Part shown: positions 8,653 to 17,816 of the stretch, in pieces | Layout of the letters: each line of letters starts with the position of its first letter | How positions within the stretch are numbered: position 1 is the stretch's first letter | Notes under the pieces: generated by a model | The model's database searches: none | What the model was told of the DNA's origin: nothing | The model's input: only the letters and a program-made list of their open reading frames with translations | Position numbers and translations under genes: made by a program | Source of the DNA: Roseiarcus sp963730555 | GTDB lineage: Bacteria; Pseudomonadota; Alphaproteobacteria; Rhizobiales; Beijerinckiaceae | Direction: 5' to 3' | NCBI GenBank assembly: GCA_963730555.1 | Contig: CAVSSS010000024.1 | Coordinates: forward strand, 62,001-126,000 | DNA: 64,000 bases

Positions 8653-10377
8653 CTAGCTCCGGTCGCTCTGCAGGGCGGGTGTTGTTTCGACCAAACTCAG
8701 CGGGCGCACCGGCGTCCGGATCGGAGCCGTGACCACCCGATCGCGCCCCTGCTGCTTTGCCGCGTAAAGTGCGGCGTCCGCATCGGGGATAAGTTCCACC
8801 TGCCCGCCGCACGTCTCCGGGATCGAGGAGACGCCGAGCGAAACAGTAACCGCCAACCCCGAAGCAGTCGTTCGCTCATGGATCCGACCACGAATTTGCT
8901 CCGCCTTTGCTGTTGCATTGGCCACCGAGCAATCCGGCAGAATGATAGCAAACTCCTCCCCCCCGTATCGGCAGGCTACATCGACGGTCCGGAGGCACGA
9001 CGCGATTTCCGCGGCAACTTCCCGCAGCACTGCGTCCCCGGCGGCATGCCCATGTTGGTCATTGACCATCTTGAAATGATCGAGATCCAGCATGATCGCC
9101 GACACCGACGCTTTACGCCGCTCCGCGTCTGCGCAGAGGCGCTCCAACATCTCTTCGAGGAAACGGCGATTGTACAAGTTGGTCAGCCCGTCCCTCAGCG
9201 CTAGATTCCGCAAACGCTCACGCAGTTCGATGCTGGACAGGGCGAGCGACATCGCATCGCCGATGGCCGTGGCGACCGGTCTGATTTGGTCCAGTCGCGC
9301 CGCCGCGTCCCTGCTACCAGTGGCGATTATTAGCAGTCCGTAAAGTTGGCCCCGAGCGGCCATCGGAATTTCGAGAGTTGCCTGCCCCGGCGCAACGTGA
9401 TTGCAGCGCAGCGCCCATTCCTCCGTTTGATTGAGGTGCGGCTTCCCACGCTTAAGTGCCCAGCAGCAGGTTGGATTGATGCGGTCGGCGCTCCCCTCGA
9501 CAAATTCACCCCAGTTCGTAGAAAGGTCCAGGCGGTCGCGAGAGCTATTGAACACATAAAGCGCCCCGCCGAACCCCGGCATGAGTGTCGCCGAGTTGCT
9601 ACGGAGGACTTCGTTGGTGTCGTCTTGTCCTGCGGCGCTCTGCAACATGTCGGTCATCAAAAACAGCTGGTCAACCTGTTGCTTGGCTACGAGACCCGAG
9701 TCGAGCGCACTCAAAATGCTACGAAAAGCATATATCATCGCAATGACGGCAAATACCGCGCATCCAATGTTGATGATGGCAAGAAGTCTCTGCTCCGTAT
9801 CACTGAACTCCTCGTTCTGAGCCGTCACCGTGGCCAGCTGGTCGACAGAGCTGCCTATGTCGCTCTTCAGCCGATCTAACAATTCCAAGGTAGCAGTCGT
9901 CAGCGGAGCGATGTCGGCCTGAGTCGGCTTAAGGCCGCCGCCAAGACGGACAAGTTTTTCCCAGTCAGCCTGCAGCTCGTCAAAATCGTGCGAGGCGAGT
10001 ACCGAGTCCCCATTCGTCCTCGAGCGGGTGGAGACCAGCTTATCGAATTGCGGAAGAAAGGGCCGAATCTCTCCCGCGACCACCTCTTTATCAGATAGAA
10101 ATTGCTCCAACCGCTCTAGTCGACCGCTGATGGCATAGCCCAGCAAAGCTTCCTGCGCATCGGAAAGAACCATCTGGACATGATGCAGCTTTGCCAACTG
10201 AGACCGGTAATTATCCAGACGCGGCCCCATAATACGATCAAAACTCGTATCGACGACTGAGCCAATGGCCACAAGCGCAATCAACCCGATGATCAGCGAT
10301 GGCAGCACTCGGATCCAGCGCTGCTGTCGCAAGCTGCGAGCGCTTTGAGCGTCGGTTCTAACGTAATTCGTTTGCAT
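8653..10377 (-). CDS. Membrane-bound diguanylate cyclase (GGDEF) with CHASE3-like sensor and GAF-like region
   Basis: Makes cyclic di-GMP from two GTP in response to a periplasmic or cytoplasmic signal. One TM segment lies near residues 24-42, then a helical periplasmic region resembling CHASE3 (YRSQLAKLHHVQMVLSDAQ), a second TM near 195-215, a GAF-like stretch, and a C-terminal GGDEF domain from DGLTNLYNRRFLEE. The active-site motif is GGEEF, and the inhibitory I-site RTVD sits five residues before it, so the enzyme should be active and product-inhibited. I use ATG 10377; GTG 10506 would add 43 residues with no recognisable feature and no good ribosome-binding site. No phosphodiesterase or c-di-GMP effector is adjacent. 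Confidence 0.85.
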   Translation of the reverse strand: MQTNYVRTDAQSARSLRQQRWIRVLPSLIIGLIALVAIGSVVDTSFDRIMGPRLDNYRSQLAKLHHVQMVLSDAQEALLGYAISGRLERLEQFLSDKEVVAGEIRPFLPQFDKLVSTRSRTNGDSVLASHDFDELQADWEKLVRLGGGLKPTQADIAPLTTATLELLDRLKSDIGSSVDQLATVTAQNEEFSDTEQRLLAIINIGCAVFAVIAMIYAFRSILSALDSGLVAKQQVDQLFLMTDMLQSAAGQDDTNEVLRSNSATLMPGFGGALYVFNSSRDRLDLSTNWGEFVEGSADRINPTCCWALKRGKPHLNQTEEWALRCNHVAPGQATLEIPMAARGQLYGLLIIATGSRDAAARLDQIRPVATAIGDAMSLALSSIELRERLRNLALRDGLTNLYNRRFLEEMLERLCADAERRKASVSAIMLDLDHFKMVNDQHGHAAGDAVLREVAAEIASCLRTVDVACRYGGEEFAIILPDCSVANATAKAEQIRGRIHERTTASGLAVTVSLGVSSIPETCGGQVELIPDADAALYAAKQQGRDRVVTAPIRTPVRPLSLVETTPALQSDRS

Positions 10378-10973
10378 TTCCGTTGATATCGTGTCGGCCT
10401 TAAGCGCGGCGGGGCCCGCCGTCGCGCTCACGATTTCAGCCAGATCACCGAAAAAGTGCACGCCCCAGTCTAACGTAGTCGGCCGAAACTCCCGACCTCT
10501 ACCCACCTACACTACGTAAAACCGAATACGGTGTCTTTACCACCTATTCGTGGAGGCAGCGAATCCTTTCCAAGGGTCACGATATAATGACCGAAATACG
10601 CACGGTGCCTCTCGGTCGAATGGTTTGACAGATGGTCTGATTGTGCGGTTGCTTTCGTGCCGAACATTTCCGCAGAAGCTGTCACGAGGCCGATATGTTA
10701 GTCGCGTACGGAAGAGTTGCTCTCACCGACCTTCTGGGAGCGTGGCCTCGCTCGGTCGTTTCTCCCATGTTACGGGCGAGGCCGCTGGTCTCGCGCGCCC
10801 TTCGGCCGTCTTATGACGCTTCGATCGGGCAGGCGAACGAGGGCGTCATCGTCACGATTGATGTGATCGATCAATCGGCGATGGCCGCCCTCGCCGATGG
10901 GAAGACCCGCGCCCTCTCCGGAAAAGAATTTGCGCTCTCACTTTACGAAAAACAGAATTAATGCTATAAGGCT

Positions 10974-10991
10974 TTCGATTGCAAAATCGAA
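10974..10991. repeat. Perfect 7-bp hairpin with GCAA tetraloop
   Basis: TTCGATT, GCAA, AATCGAA: a perfect stem closed by a GNRA-type tetraloop when transcribed from the plus strand. No U tract follows, so it is not a standard terminator. It lies in the gene-poor patch and may be part of an RNA structure or a mobile-element end. Confidence 0.5.
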
Positions 10992-11117
10992 CCGGCGCCG
11001 CAGTCGGGTCGCAGAGTCATGCGTTTTATGCATCTCTCATGAGGCCGAAACGGAGGAACGGGTTTTTTTCTCTCGCCTGTAACCAATTGAAAAGTCTCGA
11101 TACGGAAAAACAAACGG

Positions 11118-11156
11118 CGACATTACACTTGACATACTATGGCAAGTGTAATGTCG
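11118..11156. repeat. Perfect 14-bp inverted repeat with 11-base spacer
   Basis: Arms CGACATTACACTTG (11118-11131) and CAAGTGTAATGTCG (11143-11156) are exact reverse complements. The spacer ACATACTATGG creates a TTGACA hexamer at 11129-11134. The size and AT-rich core resemble an operator for a dimeric or tetrameric repressor or a recombinase site, but no candidate regulator gene is next to it. Confidence 0.6.
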
Positions 11157-11165
11157 TCAAACAAA

Positions 11166-11203
11166 CGCCAGCACTTTGACTGGCGCTTACTAGCGTTTAC
11201 GCT
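11166..11203. repeat. Two further short inverted repeats beside the 14-bp palindrome
   Basis: CGCCAG (11166-11171) pairs with CTGGCG (11180-11185), and AGCGTTTACGCT (11192-11203) is a 4-bp stem with a TTTA loop. With the preceding palindrome they make three hairpins in 86 bases. The arrangement is reminiscent of folded recombination sites, but no integrase is nearby. Confidence 0.4.
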
Positions 11204-11285
11204 CATTTAGGCTCGTTTATTTCCTGCTGTTTGAAATCGACCTATGCATCACTCGCGGAGCGCGCGCTGGTGCCGGGACGCTGGC

Positions 11286-12131
11286 CTACGGGCCCATCGC
11301 TGCCGCGATCTCCTCCCGAAGGACGTCCGCGGTCTGAGGCGCAAGCCCGACGGCTCCGAGCGCGTGAGCGGCTGCCTCGACCAGCTCTGCGTTCGAGGCG
11401 GCGCGCTCTCCGTTGGGCAGGGTGAAATTGTTCTCGAAGCCGACCCGCGCATGGCCCCCCAGCAGCGCCGCGGCGGTGACGCAAGCGGTCTCCCGGCGGC
11501 CGAAGGCGCACACGCTCCACGAGTGGAACCGCGGCATGTCGGCGGCGAGAAACGGCAGGAGGTCGCGCGGCAAGGCAGTGCGAGTGAGCGCAAAGCGGCC
11601 GAGCACATAGAGGACGGAGAGCTTGTCGAATGGGACCAGCCCCAGTTTCACCATCGCCCCGAGACGCTCCACGTCGCTCGGCGCGTACAGGATGATCTGC
11701 GGGTGGACGCGCATCCGCTTGAGCTTGCCGAGGAAGACGCAGAAGTCCTTCTCGTCGGACGCCTCGGGAGCGAGCTCCCTCAGCGCCAGCGACACGGCTT
11801 CGGGGTTGGTCTTGAGCACGGCTGCCCTTTGCTCGGCCGGCGAATAGCGGCCAAGCGATTCGCTGGTGATCTGCACCACCAGCCGGTCCCCGACGGCCTC
11901 GCAAATCTGGGCCATGGTCATGCGGTAGGCCTCGGGGTCGAGGCAGTGCTGGCCCTCCGCGTCACGTACGTGCAGGTGGATCATCGACGCGCCGCGCTCG
12001 AGGCATTCGGCGGCCGTGCGGGCAAGTTCGCTTGGCGTCAGCGGCAGCGCCGGGTGGTCGGCTTTGGTCTTGCGCCCGCCATTGGGCGCAACCGCCAACA
12101 CGACCCGTCCGCGCGTATCGTTCACGCTCAC
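11286..12131 (-). CDS. Beta-keto acid cleavage enzyme (BKACE, DUF849)
   Basis: Zn-dependent enzyme of the family founded by 3-keto-5-aminohexanoate cleavage enzyme (Kce) of lysine fermentation. It condenses a beta-keto acid with acetyl-CoA and splits it into acetoacetate and a new CoA ester. The sequence has AVAPNGGRKTKADHPALP at the N-terminus, the metal-binding MIHLHVRD (two His), QITSESLGRYSP, and a C-terminal HARVGFENNFTLPNGERA typical of the family; 281 residues is normal. The start is GTG 12131 with GGCGG upstream. It is divergent from a class III aminotransferase (84-bp gap), so the substrate is likely the beta-keto acid made by that enzyme. The family is functionally diverse, so the exact substrate is unknown. 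Confidence 0.88.
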   Translation of the reverse strand: MSVNDTRGRVVLAVAPNGGRKTKADHPALPLTPSELARTAAECLERGASMIHLHVRDAEGQHCLDPEAYRMTMAQICEAVGDRLVVQITSESLGRYSPAEQRAAVLKTNPEAVSLALRELAPEASDEKDFCVFLGKLKRMRVHPQIILYAPSDVERLGAMVKLGLVPFDKLSVLYVLGRFALTRTALPRDLLPFLAADMPRFHSWSVCAFGRRETACVTAAALLGGHARVGFENNFTLPNGERAASNAELVEAAAHALGAVGLAPQTADVLREEIAAAMGP

Positions 12132-12215
12132 GGCATTCCGCCTTTCCGCCCCTCTCCTTCGGCGCGTAGAGTGGGCCGAACCCGTCCTTTACACAACTCG
12201 CCATTGTTGTCGGTC
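12132..12215. promoter_or_regulatory. Divergent promoter region between BKACE and aminotransferase genes
   Basis: An 84-bp gap separates the GTG of the BKACE gene from the ATG of the aminotransferase, so both promoters must lie here or overlap the genes. No clear -35/-10 pair or operator palindrome is visible. Shared control is inferred from the arrangement only. Confidence 0.35.
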
Positions 12216-13547
12216 ATGACGCATATCCTGCATCGCTCCCCAAACGCCGTGATGCCCGTCGCGGTTTCCGGCTCGGGCGTAGAGATCATCGACGCGGAGG
12301 GCCGGCGGTATCTCGATGCATCGGGAGGCGCGGCTGTCTCATGCCTCGGCCATGGGCATCCTGACGTGATCGCCGCCATGCGGCGGCAGCTCGACGCCCT
12401 GGCCTATGCGCATACTGGCTTTTTCACGACCGAGATCGCGGAGCGTCTCGCCGACCGTCTGATCGAGGAGGCACCGCCCGGACTCAGCCATGTCTATCTG
12501 GTCAGCGGCGGCTCGGAGGCGATCGAGGCGGCGCTCAAGATGGCGCGCCAGTATTTCGTCGAGATCGGTCAGCCCCAGCGGGCCCATGTCATCGCGCGGC
12601 GCCAGAGCTATCACGGCAATACGCTCGGCGCCCTTGCGGTCGGCGGCAACGCCTGGCGGCGCGCCCAGTTCCAGCCCCTGCTGATTGAAACGCATCACAT
12701 CGACCCCTGCTACGCCTATCGGATGCAGCGGAAGGGCGAGAGCGACGCGGATTACGCGGCGAGAGCCGCGCAGGCGTTGGAGGATAAGATCGTCGAGATC
12801 GGCTCGGATCGCGTCATCGCGTTTGTCGCCGAGACCGTCGTCGGCGCGACCGCGGGCGCTGTCCCGCCGGTCGGCGATTATTTCAAGCGCATCCGGGCGA
12901 TTTGCGATCGTTACGGCGTTTTGCTCATTCTCGACGAGGTGATGTGCGGCATGGGCCGCACCGGCACGCTGCACGCCTGCGAACAGGAGGGGATCGCGCC
13001 CGACCTGATGGCCGTCGCCAAAGGCCTCGGCGGCGGCTATCAGCCGATCGGCGCGGTCATGCTGACGGAGCGGATCACCGAAGCGTTCGCGAAGGGCTCA
13101 GGGGCCTTTCAGCACGGCCATACCTATATGGGCCATCCTGTAGCCGCTGCGGCGGCGCTGGCGGTGCAGGATGTCATCCGTCGCGATGGGCTGCTCTTGA
13201 ACGTGGTCGGGATGGGCGCAAGACTTGAGCGGGGTCTCAAGGAACGCTTCGGTCAGCACCCGTTTGTCGGCGACATTCGCGGACGCGGCCTCTTTTGGGC
13301 GCTTGAGCTGGTCGGCGATCGCGCCAGCAACCGGCCGTTCGATCCCGCGGCGAAACTCCATGCGCGCGTCAAGCGTGAGGCGATGGCGCGCGGCTTGATG
13401 GTCTATCCGATGGGCGGGACAATCGACGGCGTGAACGGCGACCATGTCCTGTTGGCGCCTCCATTCATTGTCGAGGGGAGCCAAGTGGACGCGATTGTCG
13501 AACGCCTCGGCGCCTCGCTCGAGGCGGCGCTCGCCGATGTCCAATAG
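12216..13547 (+). CDS. Class III PLP aminotransferase (omega/beta-amino acid aminotransferase type)
   Basis: Subgroup II aminotransferase that moves an amino group from an omega- or beta-amino acid or amine to pyruvate or 2-oxoglutarate. Visible: IDAEGRRYLDASGGAAVSCLGHGHPDV at the N-terminus, the SGGSEAIEAALKMARQY phosphate-binding region, LLILDEVMCGMGRTG with the cofactor Asp, and the PLP lysine in VAKGLGGGYQPIGA (Lys269). The 443 residues are normal. The ORF stays open upstream only because it runs antisense through the BKACE gene; ATG 12216 (MTHILHRSPNAVMP) is the sensible start. Together with the divergent BKACE it could convert a beta-amino acid to its keto acid and then cleave that acid. 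Confidence 0.88.
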   Translation: MTHILHRSPNAVMPVAVSGSGVEIIDAEGRRYLDASGGAAVSCLGHGHPDVIAAMRRQLDALAYAHTGFFTTEIAERLADRLIEEAPPGLSHVYLVSGGSEAIEAALKMARQYFVEIGQPQRAHVIARRQSYHGNTLGALAVGGNAWRRAQFQPLLIETHHIDPCYAYRMQRKGESDADYAARAAQALEDKIVEIGSDRVIAFVAETVVGATAGAVPPVGDYFKRIRAICDRYGVLLILDEVMCGMGRTGTLHACEQEGIAPDLMAVAKGLGGGYQPIGAVMLTERITEAFAKGSGAFQHGHTYMGHPVAAAAALAVQDVIRRDGLLLNVVGMGARLERGLKERFGQHPFVGDIRGRGLFWALELVGDRASNRPFDPAAKLHARVKREAMARGLMVYPMGGTIDGVNGDHVLLAPPFIVEGSQVDAIVERLGASLEAALADVQ

Positions 13548-13673
13548 TCCCGCAATGGTCCCGAGGGCGCCATACAAAGAGCGCAGTGCTTGCGGAAAGG
13601 CGAGGCTTTCCAAATATCCGGCCTTCGACCGCCAATTCGGCGCTGCAATGGCCGATCGAGAGGATCTGATTTC

Positions 13674-14381
13674 GTGGCGATACGCTTCCGACGGCCTTTG
13701 CTTCTGTTTTTGCCCGCAATTTTCGCCGCGGCCGCCTTCGCGCAGCAAGAACCGCTCGATCTGACCGCGCCAGCCGAGGCGGCGCAAAAGTCGGCCAAAT
13801 CGTCAAAGGCCGCTCCTGCCCCGATTCCGGCGGACGAAGCGGTGCAGCGGGCCAACGCCTGGCTCGATTCGGCCCGCGTCATGACGGCCGACTTTGTTCA
13901 GATCGGACCGAACGGACGGCGCTCCGAGGGAGAGCTGAGCGTGTCTCGCCCGGGCCACATGCGATTCGAGTATACCGACCCGCCCCGGTTCGAGATCGTA
14001 GCGGACGGCCGCAGCGTCGCCATCGTCGACAAGAAGCTCAACACGCAGGACGAGTATTTCATCGGCCAGACGCCGCTCAAGTTTCTGCTTTCGGACCACA
14101 TCGACTTGGCCCGCGACACGCACCTCCTGAACGTCTCCCAAGAGGGCAATACGATCACCATCGAGCTCGAGGATCGGGCCGCGCTCGGGGGGACGGCGCA
14201 TCTTTCGCTCGTCTTCGACGCTTCGACCTTTGCGCTGAAGCAATGGACGGTCATCGACGCCCAGGGCTTCCAGACGGTGGTCACTCTGTTCAATGTCGAC
14301 CTGAAGACCGAGCCGGACCCTGCGCTCTTTCACATCGACGAAAACCAGCCGGCGAACCAGCTTGGCAACCGCAGGCACTGA
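13674..14381 (+). CDS. lolA: Outer-membrane lipoprotein carrier protein LolA family
   Basis: Periplasmic chaperone that takes lipoproteins from the LolCDE complex to the outer-membrane acceptor. A cleavable signal peptide is seen (RPLLLFLPAIFAAAAFAQQ), followed by a Pro/Lys-rich linker and the LolA core: TADFVQIGPNGRRSEGELSVSRPGHMRFEY, VAIVDKKLNTQDEYF and TPLKFLLSD. I chose GTG 13674 because AGAGGA lies about 10 bases upstream and this places the signal peptide at the N-terminus; the ORF from 13590 adds 28 unrelated residues. The 235-residue length fits alphaproteobacterial LolA. It ends 87 bases before exonuclease III, a pairing common in Hyphomicrobiales. Confidence 0.85.
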   Translation: MAIRFRRPLLLFLPAIFAAAAFAQQEPLDLTAPAEAAQKSAKSSKAAPAPIPADEAVQRANAWLDSARVMTADFVQIGPNGRRSEGELSVSRPGHMRFEYTDPPRFEIVADGRSVAIVDKKLNTQDEYFIGQTPLKFLLSDHIDLARDTHLLNVSQEGNTITIELEDRAALGGTAHLSLVFDASTFALKQWTVIDAQGFQTVVTLFNVDLKTEPDPALFHIDENQPANQLGNRRH

Positions 14382-14468
14382 TGTCGGGCCTGTGGGCAAT
14401 GACCCGATGATGCTTGCGCTTCCCCCTTCGGCCGGGCAAGTGGCTCTCTGCCTCCCCCGGAGCCGCGC

Positions 14469-15275
14469 ATGACATTTTCCATCGCCACGTGGAACATCAA
14501 TTCGGTGCGCCTGCGCATCGATCTCGTGGTGCGGTATCTCCTCGAGCACCAGCCCGACGTTCTATGTCTGCAGGAGACGAAATGCCCTGACGCCAATTTC
14601 CCTTCTGGCGCTTTTCGAGACGCGGGTTTTCCCCATATCGCGATCAATGGGCAGAAGGGCTACCACGGCGTGGCGGTTGTTTCGCGCCTGCCGCTCGCGA
14701 CCTTCTCCAAGCGAGACTTTTGCGCCAAAGGCGACGCGCGTCATCTGCATGTCGTCCTCGGCGGTGAGGCGCAGGGGCTCGAACTTCACAATTTTTATGT
14801 CCCCGCGGGCGGCGACGAGCCGGACCCCGAGATCAACGTCAAGTTCGCCCACAAGCTCGCCTTCGTCGACGAAATGGTGGATTGGGCCACGCATGAGAAG
14901 CCCGCGGCGCAACGCTCGATCCTGGTCGGCGATCTCAACATCGCGCCGCTTGAGCACGACGTCTGGAGCCACAAGTCTCTCCTCAGCGTCGTGAGCCATA
15001 CGCCGATCGAGGTCGACAAATTGAAGCGGGCGCAAGCCGCCGGCCCCTGGGTCGACGCATTGCGCAAATTCGTGCCCGACAACGAAAAGCTCTACACTTG
15101 GTGGAGCTATCGCTCGCCCGATTGGTCGAAGGTCAATAAGGGACGGCGCCTCGACCACATTTGGGTGAGCCCCGAGCTCTCCGACACAGTCAAATGGATG
15201 CGTGTTCTGCGCGACGCTCGCGGATGGGAGCGCCCGTCCGATCACGTTCCGGTCATGATAAGATTGGAGTTGTAG
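14469..15275 (+). CDS. xthA: Exodeoxyribonuclease III / AP endonuclease
   Basis: Base-excision-repair nuclease of the exonuclease-endonuclease-phosphatase fold that cuts at abasic sites and removes 3' blocks. All catalytic motifs are present: ATWNINSVR (Asn), LCLQETKCPD (metal-binding Glu), the LVGDLNIAP Asp/Asn pair, DHIWVSPEL, and the terminal SDHVPVMIRLEL His. At 268 residues it is full length, starting at ATG 14469. It follows lolA on the same strand and is followed after 57 bases by the acylase gene. Confidence 0.93.
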   Translation: MTFSIATWNINSVRLRIDLVVRYLLEHQPDVLCLQETKCPDANFPSGAFRDAGFPHIAINGQKGYHGVAVVSRLPLATFSKRDFCAKGDARHLHVVLGGEAQGLELHNFYVPAGGDEPDPEINVKFAHKLAFVDEMVDWATHEKPAAQRSILVGDLNIAPLEHDVWSHKSLLSVVSHTPIEVDKLKRAQAAGPWVDALRKFVPDNEKLYTWWSYRSPDWSKVNKGRRLDHIWVSPELSDTVKWMRVLRDARGWERPSDHVPVMIRLEL

Positions 15276-15332
15276 CTGTCCTCGCCTTGCAGCAGCGGAA
15301 GCAAAAACCAGCGAGCCGTAACGACCCGACGT

Positions 15333-17687
15333 TTGATCAAATGGGCGGCGAGTTCGGCCCTCACGCTTGTCGTCTTCGCGGCGCTCGCCTGCGTCTATCT
15401 GTTCTATCGCGCCATGCCCGTCTATTCGGGGACCGAACGGCTGCCGGGCCTCTCGACCGAAGCGCGGGTGTGGCGCGACGCCTATGGCGTCCCACACATC
15501 TTTGCGAGCTCGATGGACGACGCGGCACGCGCGCTCGGATACATGCATGCGAGCGAACGGATGTTCCAAATGGACATCCTGCGGCGGGTCGGCCAGGGGC
15601 GCATGGCCGAAATTCGTGGGCCCGATCTTCTCCCTGTCGACAAATTCATTCGCACTCTCGGCTTCTACCGCGAGGCCGAGACGAGCCTATCTGCGCTTTC
15701 GCCCTGGGCGCAGAAGAGGCTTGAGGCTTATGCCGAGGGGGTCAACGCCTTTCTTGCAAGCCACGCGCTGCCGCCCGAGTTCCTCCTCGCGAGCGATACG
15801 CCCGAGCCGTGGAAGCCAGCTGATAGTCTGGTGATCGGGAAGATCGAGGCCTACCAGCTCTCGCAGAACTTCAGGCTGAAGCTTCTTCGCGCCCGTCTCA
15901 TCGCCAAGCTCGGAGAGGAGCGGGCGAACTGGCTCTTTCCAGGTGCGCGACCTGGCGATCCGATCACAACGCTGCCGGCGATAAGCGATACTCATGCGAG
16001 CAACGACAGCATCGGTGATGAGCTTGGCGCCTTGACCGGGATGGGAAAAGGCGCGTCGAACGAATGGGTGGTCGCAGGGTCGCGGACGCTGACCGGAAAG
16101 CCGATCCTCGCCAATGACCCGCATCTCGAACTTAGCGCCCCCATCCTCTGGTATTTGGCGCGCGTCGTCACGTCCGAAGGGTCCGTGAAGGGCGCAACTT
16201 TGCCCGGTGCTCCGGTCTTCGTGCTCGGCCAGAACAATTCGATCGCCTGGGGGCTAACGACTGCGGATTCGAACGTTCAGGACCTCTTCATCGAAACGAT
16301 CGATCCGGCCGACCCGTCGAAATATCTCAGCCCCGAGGGACCGAAGCCATTCGAGACGCGGCAAGAGACAATTCATGTGAAAGGCGGCGCCGACGTTAAA
16401 CTCAGGATCCGCGCGACCCGGCATGGTCCGGTTCTCTCCGACGTCAACGCCGATCTGGCGAATTTCGCCGGGCCCCAAAAGGCGGTCGCGCTTGCCTTCA
16501 CCGGGCTTGGCGATCGCGACACGACGGCCGAAGCTGTGATGCGCGTCAATTCCGCGCGAAACTGGGCCGAATTTCTCGCTTCGCTCCGCCTTTATCAGAC
16601 GCCGACCCAGAACTTTGTCTTTGCCGATGTCGGCGGCGATATCGGCTTCCTGAACCCCGGCTTGGTCCCCTTGCGAAACTCCGGACTAGGCCTCGTCCCG
16701 GTCGACGGCGCATCCGCTGACTTCGACTGGACTGGCGTGATCCCGTTCGATGAATGGCCCCAGTTGCACAACCCGGAATCCGGCTTCGCCTTTAACGCCA
16801 ACAACGCCAATTTCCCTGACGATCACAAGCCGAGTTTCGGGCAGGACTACGAGGAGACTTTCCGGGCCCGCCGGATCCAGCAATTCTTCGACGCGATCGA
16901 CAAGCACAGCCTGGAGACGTCGGCCGCGATGCAGGCCGACCACCTGTCCCTGGACGTCCGGGATATGCAGCCGTTCATTGCGATGATTGCGCCATCGGAC
17001 GAGCAGGCGCGGAAGGCGCAGGCGATGTTACTCAGCTGGAACGCAGTGATGGACAAGGACCGCGCCGAGCCGCTGATTTACACCGCATTCGTGAGATCTC
17101 TCCATAAGATCCTGATCGAGGACAAGACCGGGTTGCCGATGAAGGAGAAAGGACCGTTCGCCGTAACGACTCTCGTTTCGCTGATGCGCGAGCATCCTGA
17201 GTGGTGCAACTCTCCGGACGGGGCCGATCCAGATTGCCGTAAGGCGCTCGGGCGCGCCCTCGACGACGGGTTGGCCTTGCTCGTCAAGCGCGACGGCGCG
17301 GATATGAGCCATTGGAGCTGGGGCTCGGAGCACAGAGCGGTGCTGCAGCACCAGGTCTTCAGCCATGTTCCGCTGCTTGACCGGCTGAGCGATCTCAGCG
17401 TTTCCTCAAGCGGCGGCTTCTACACGCTCGATCGGGGTGGCGGCTCCGAAATTGTCCCGGATCTGCCGTTCGCCCGCACCCACGCGGGCGGTTTTCGCGG
17501 GCTTTACGACTTGGGGGACCCTGACAAGTCCCGCTTCATGATCGCGACCGGGGAATCTGGCCATATCTTTTCGCGCCACTACGGCGACCTAACTCCCGCC
17601 TGGAATGATGTGGAATCGTTCACGCTCGCGGGCTCGGAAGACGAACTCAAAAAGGCTGGCGCCCAAGAGCTGACGCTCACGCCTTGA
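15333..17687 (+). CDS. Penicillin acylase family protein (Ntn hydrolase, S45)
   Basis: Self-processing periplasmic amidase of the family containing penicillin G acylase and acyl-homoserine-lactone acylases. The N-terminus carries a signal or anchor segment (SSALTLVVFAALACVYLFY). The precursor should split before the nucleophile Ser242 in GKGASNEWVVAGS, giving an alpha chain of about 220 and a beta chain of about 540 residues; NDPHLELSAP and FNANNANFPD follow as in the family. The 784 residues are normal. The start is TTG 15333 (MIKWAASS), the best placed before the hydrophobic segment, with no strong ribosome-binding site. The substrate (N-acyl lactone, beta-lactam or lipid amide) is not readable from sequence. 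Confidence 0.87.
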   Translation: MIKWAASSALTLVVFAALACVYLFYRAMPVYSGTERLPGLSTEARVWRDAYGVPHIFASSMDDAARALGYMHASERMFQMDILRRVGQGRMAEIRGPDLLPVDKFIRTLGFYREAETSLSALSPWAQKRLEAYAEGVNAFLASHALPPEFLLASDTPEPWKPADSLVIGKIEAYQLSQNFRLKLLRARLIAKLGEERANWLFPGARPGDPITTLPAISDTHASNDSIGDELGALTGMGKGASNEWVVAGSRTLTGKPILANDPHLELSAPILWYLARVVTSEGSVKGATLPGAPVFVLGQNNSIAWGLTTADSNVQDLFIETIDPADPSKYLSPEGPKPFETRQETIHVKGGADVKLRIRATRHGPVLSDVNADLANFAGPQKAVALAFTGLGDRDTTAEAVMRVNSARNWAEFLASLRLYQTPTQNFVFADVGGDIGFLNPGLVPLRNSGLGLVPVDGASADFDWTGVIPFDEWPQLHNPESGFAFNANNANFPDDHKPSFGQDYEETFRARRIQQFFDAIDKHSLETSAAMQADHLSLDVRDMQPFIAMIAPSDEQARKAQAMLLSWNAVMDKDRAEPLIYTAFVRSLHKILIEDKTGLPMKEKGPFAVTTLVSLMREHPEWCNSPDGADPDCRKALGRALDDGLALLVKRDGADMSHWSWGSEHRAVLQHQVFSHVPLLDRLSDLSVSSSGGFYTLDRGGGSEIVPDLPFARTHAGGFRGLYDLGDPDKSRFMIATGESGHIFSRHYGDLTPAWNDVESFTLAGSEDELKKAGAQELTLTP

Positions 17688-17816
17688 TGATGACGCGCAT
17701 ATCCGAAATCGAGGACGAGAAGTGGCGCCGTCAACTAATCTCCATGTGGTCTCAGCCGCATGCTTGCCGTAATCCTGCGGTAGCCGGCGGGCTATCCAGC
17801 GAGTAAAGTCAATTCG

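Larger units (their letters stand above)
10378..11285. other. Gene-poor region of about 900 bp with clustered inverted repeats
   Basis: No convincing gene on either strand. The longest plus-strand frame (10641-10961) ends with a plausible-looking stretch (GVIVTIDVIDQSAMAALAD) but has no family resemblance or ribosome-binding site. The segment 10920-11230 is visibly richer in A and T than its surroundings and contains several inverted repeats listed separately, suggesting foreign or degenerate DNA. Confidence 0.5.

Noticed and set aside
11118..11156. Palindrome as operator of a toxin-antitoxin module
   Set aside because: No toxin or antitoxin gene follows within the patch; kept only as an unexplained repeat.
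11244..12215. Upstream extension of the aminotransferase frame over 324 codons
   Set aside because: It runs antisense through the BKACE gene, whose family motifs are clear; the aminotransferase family starts at ATG 12216.
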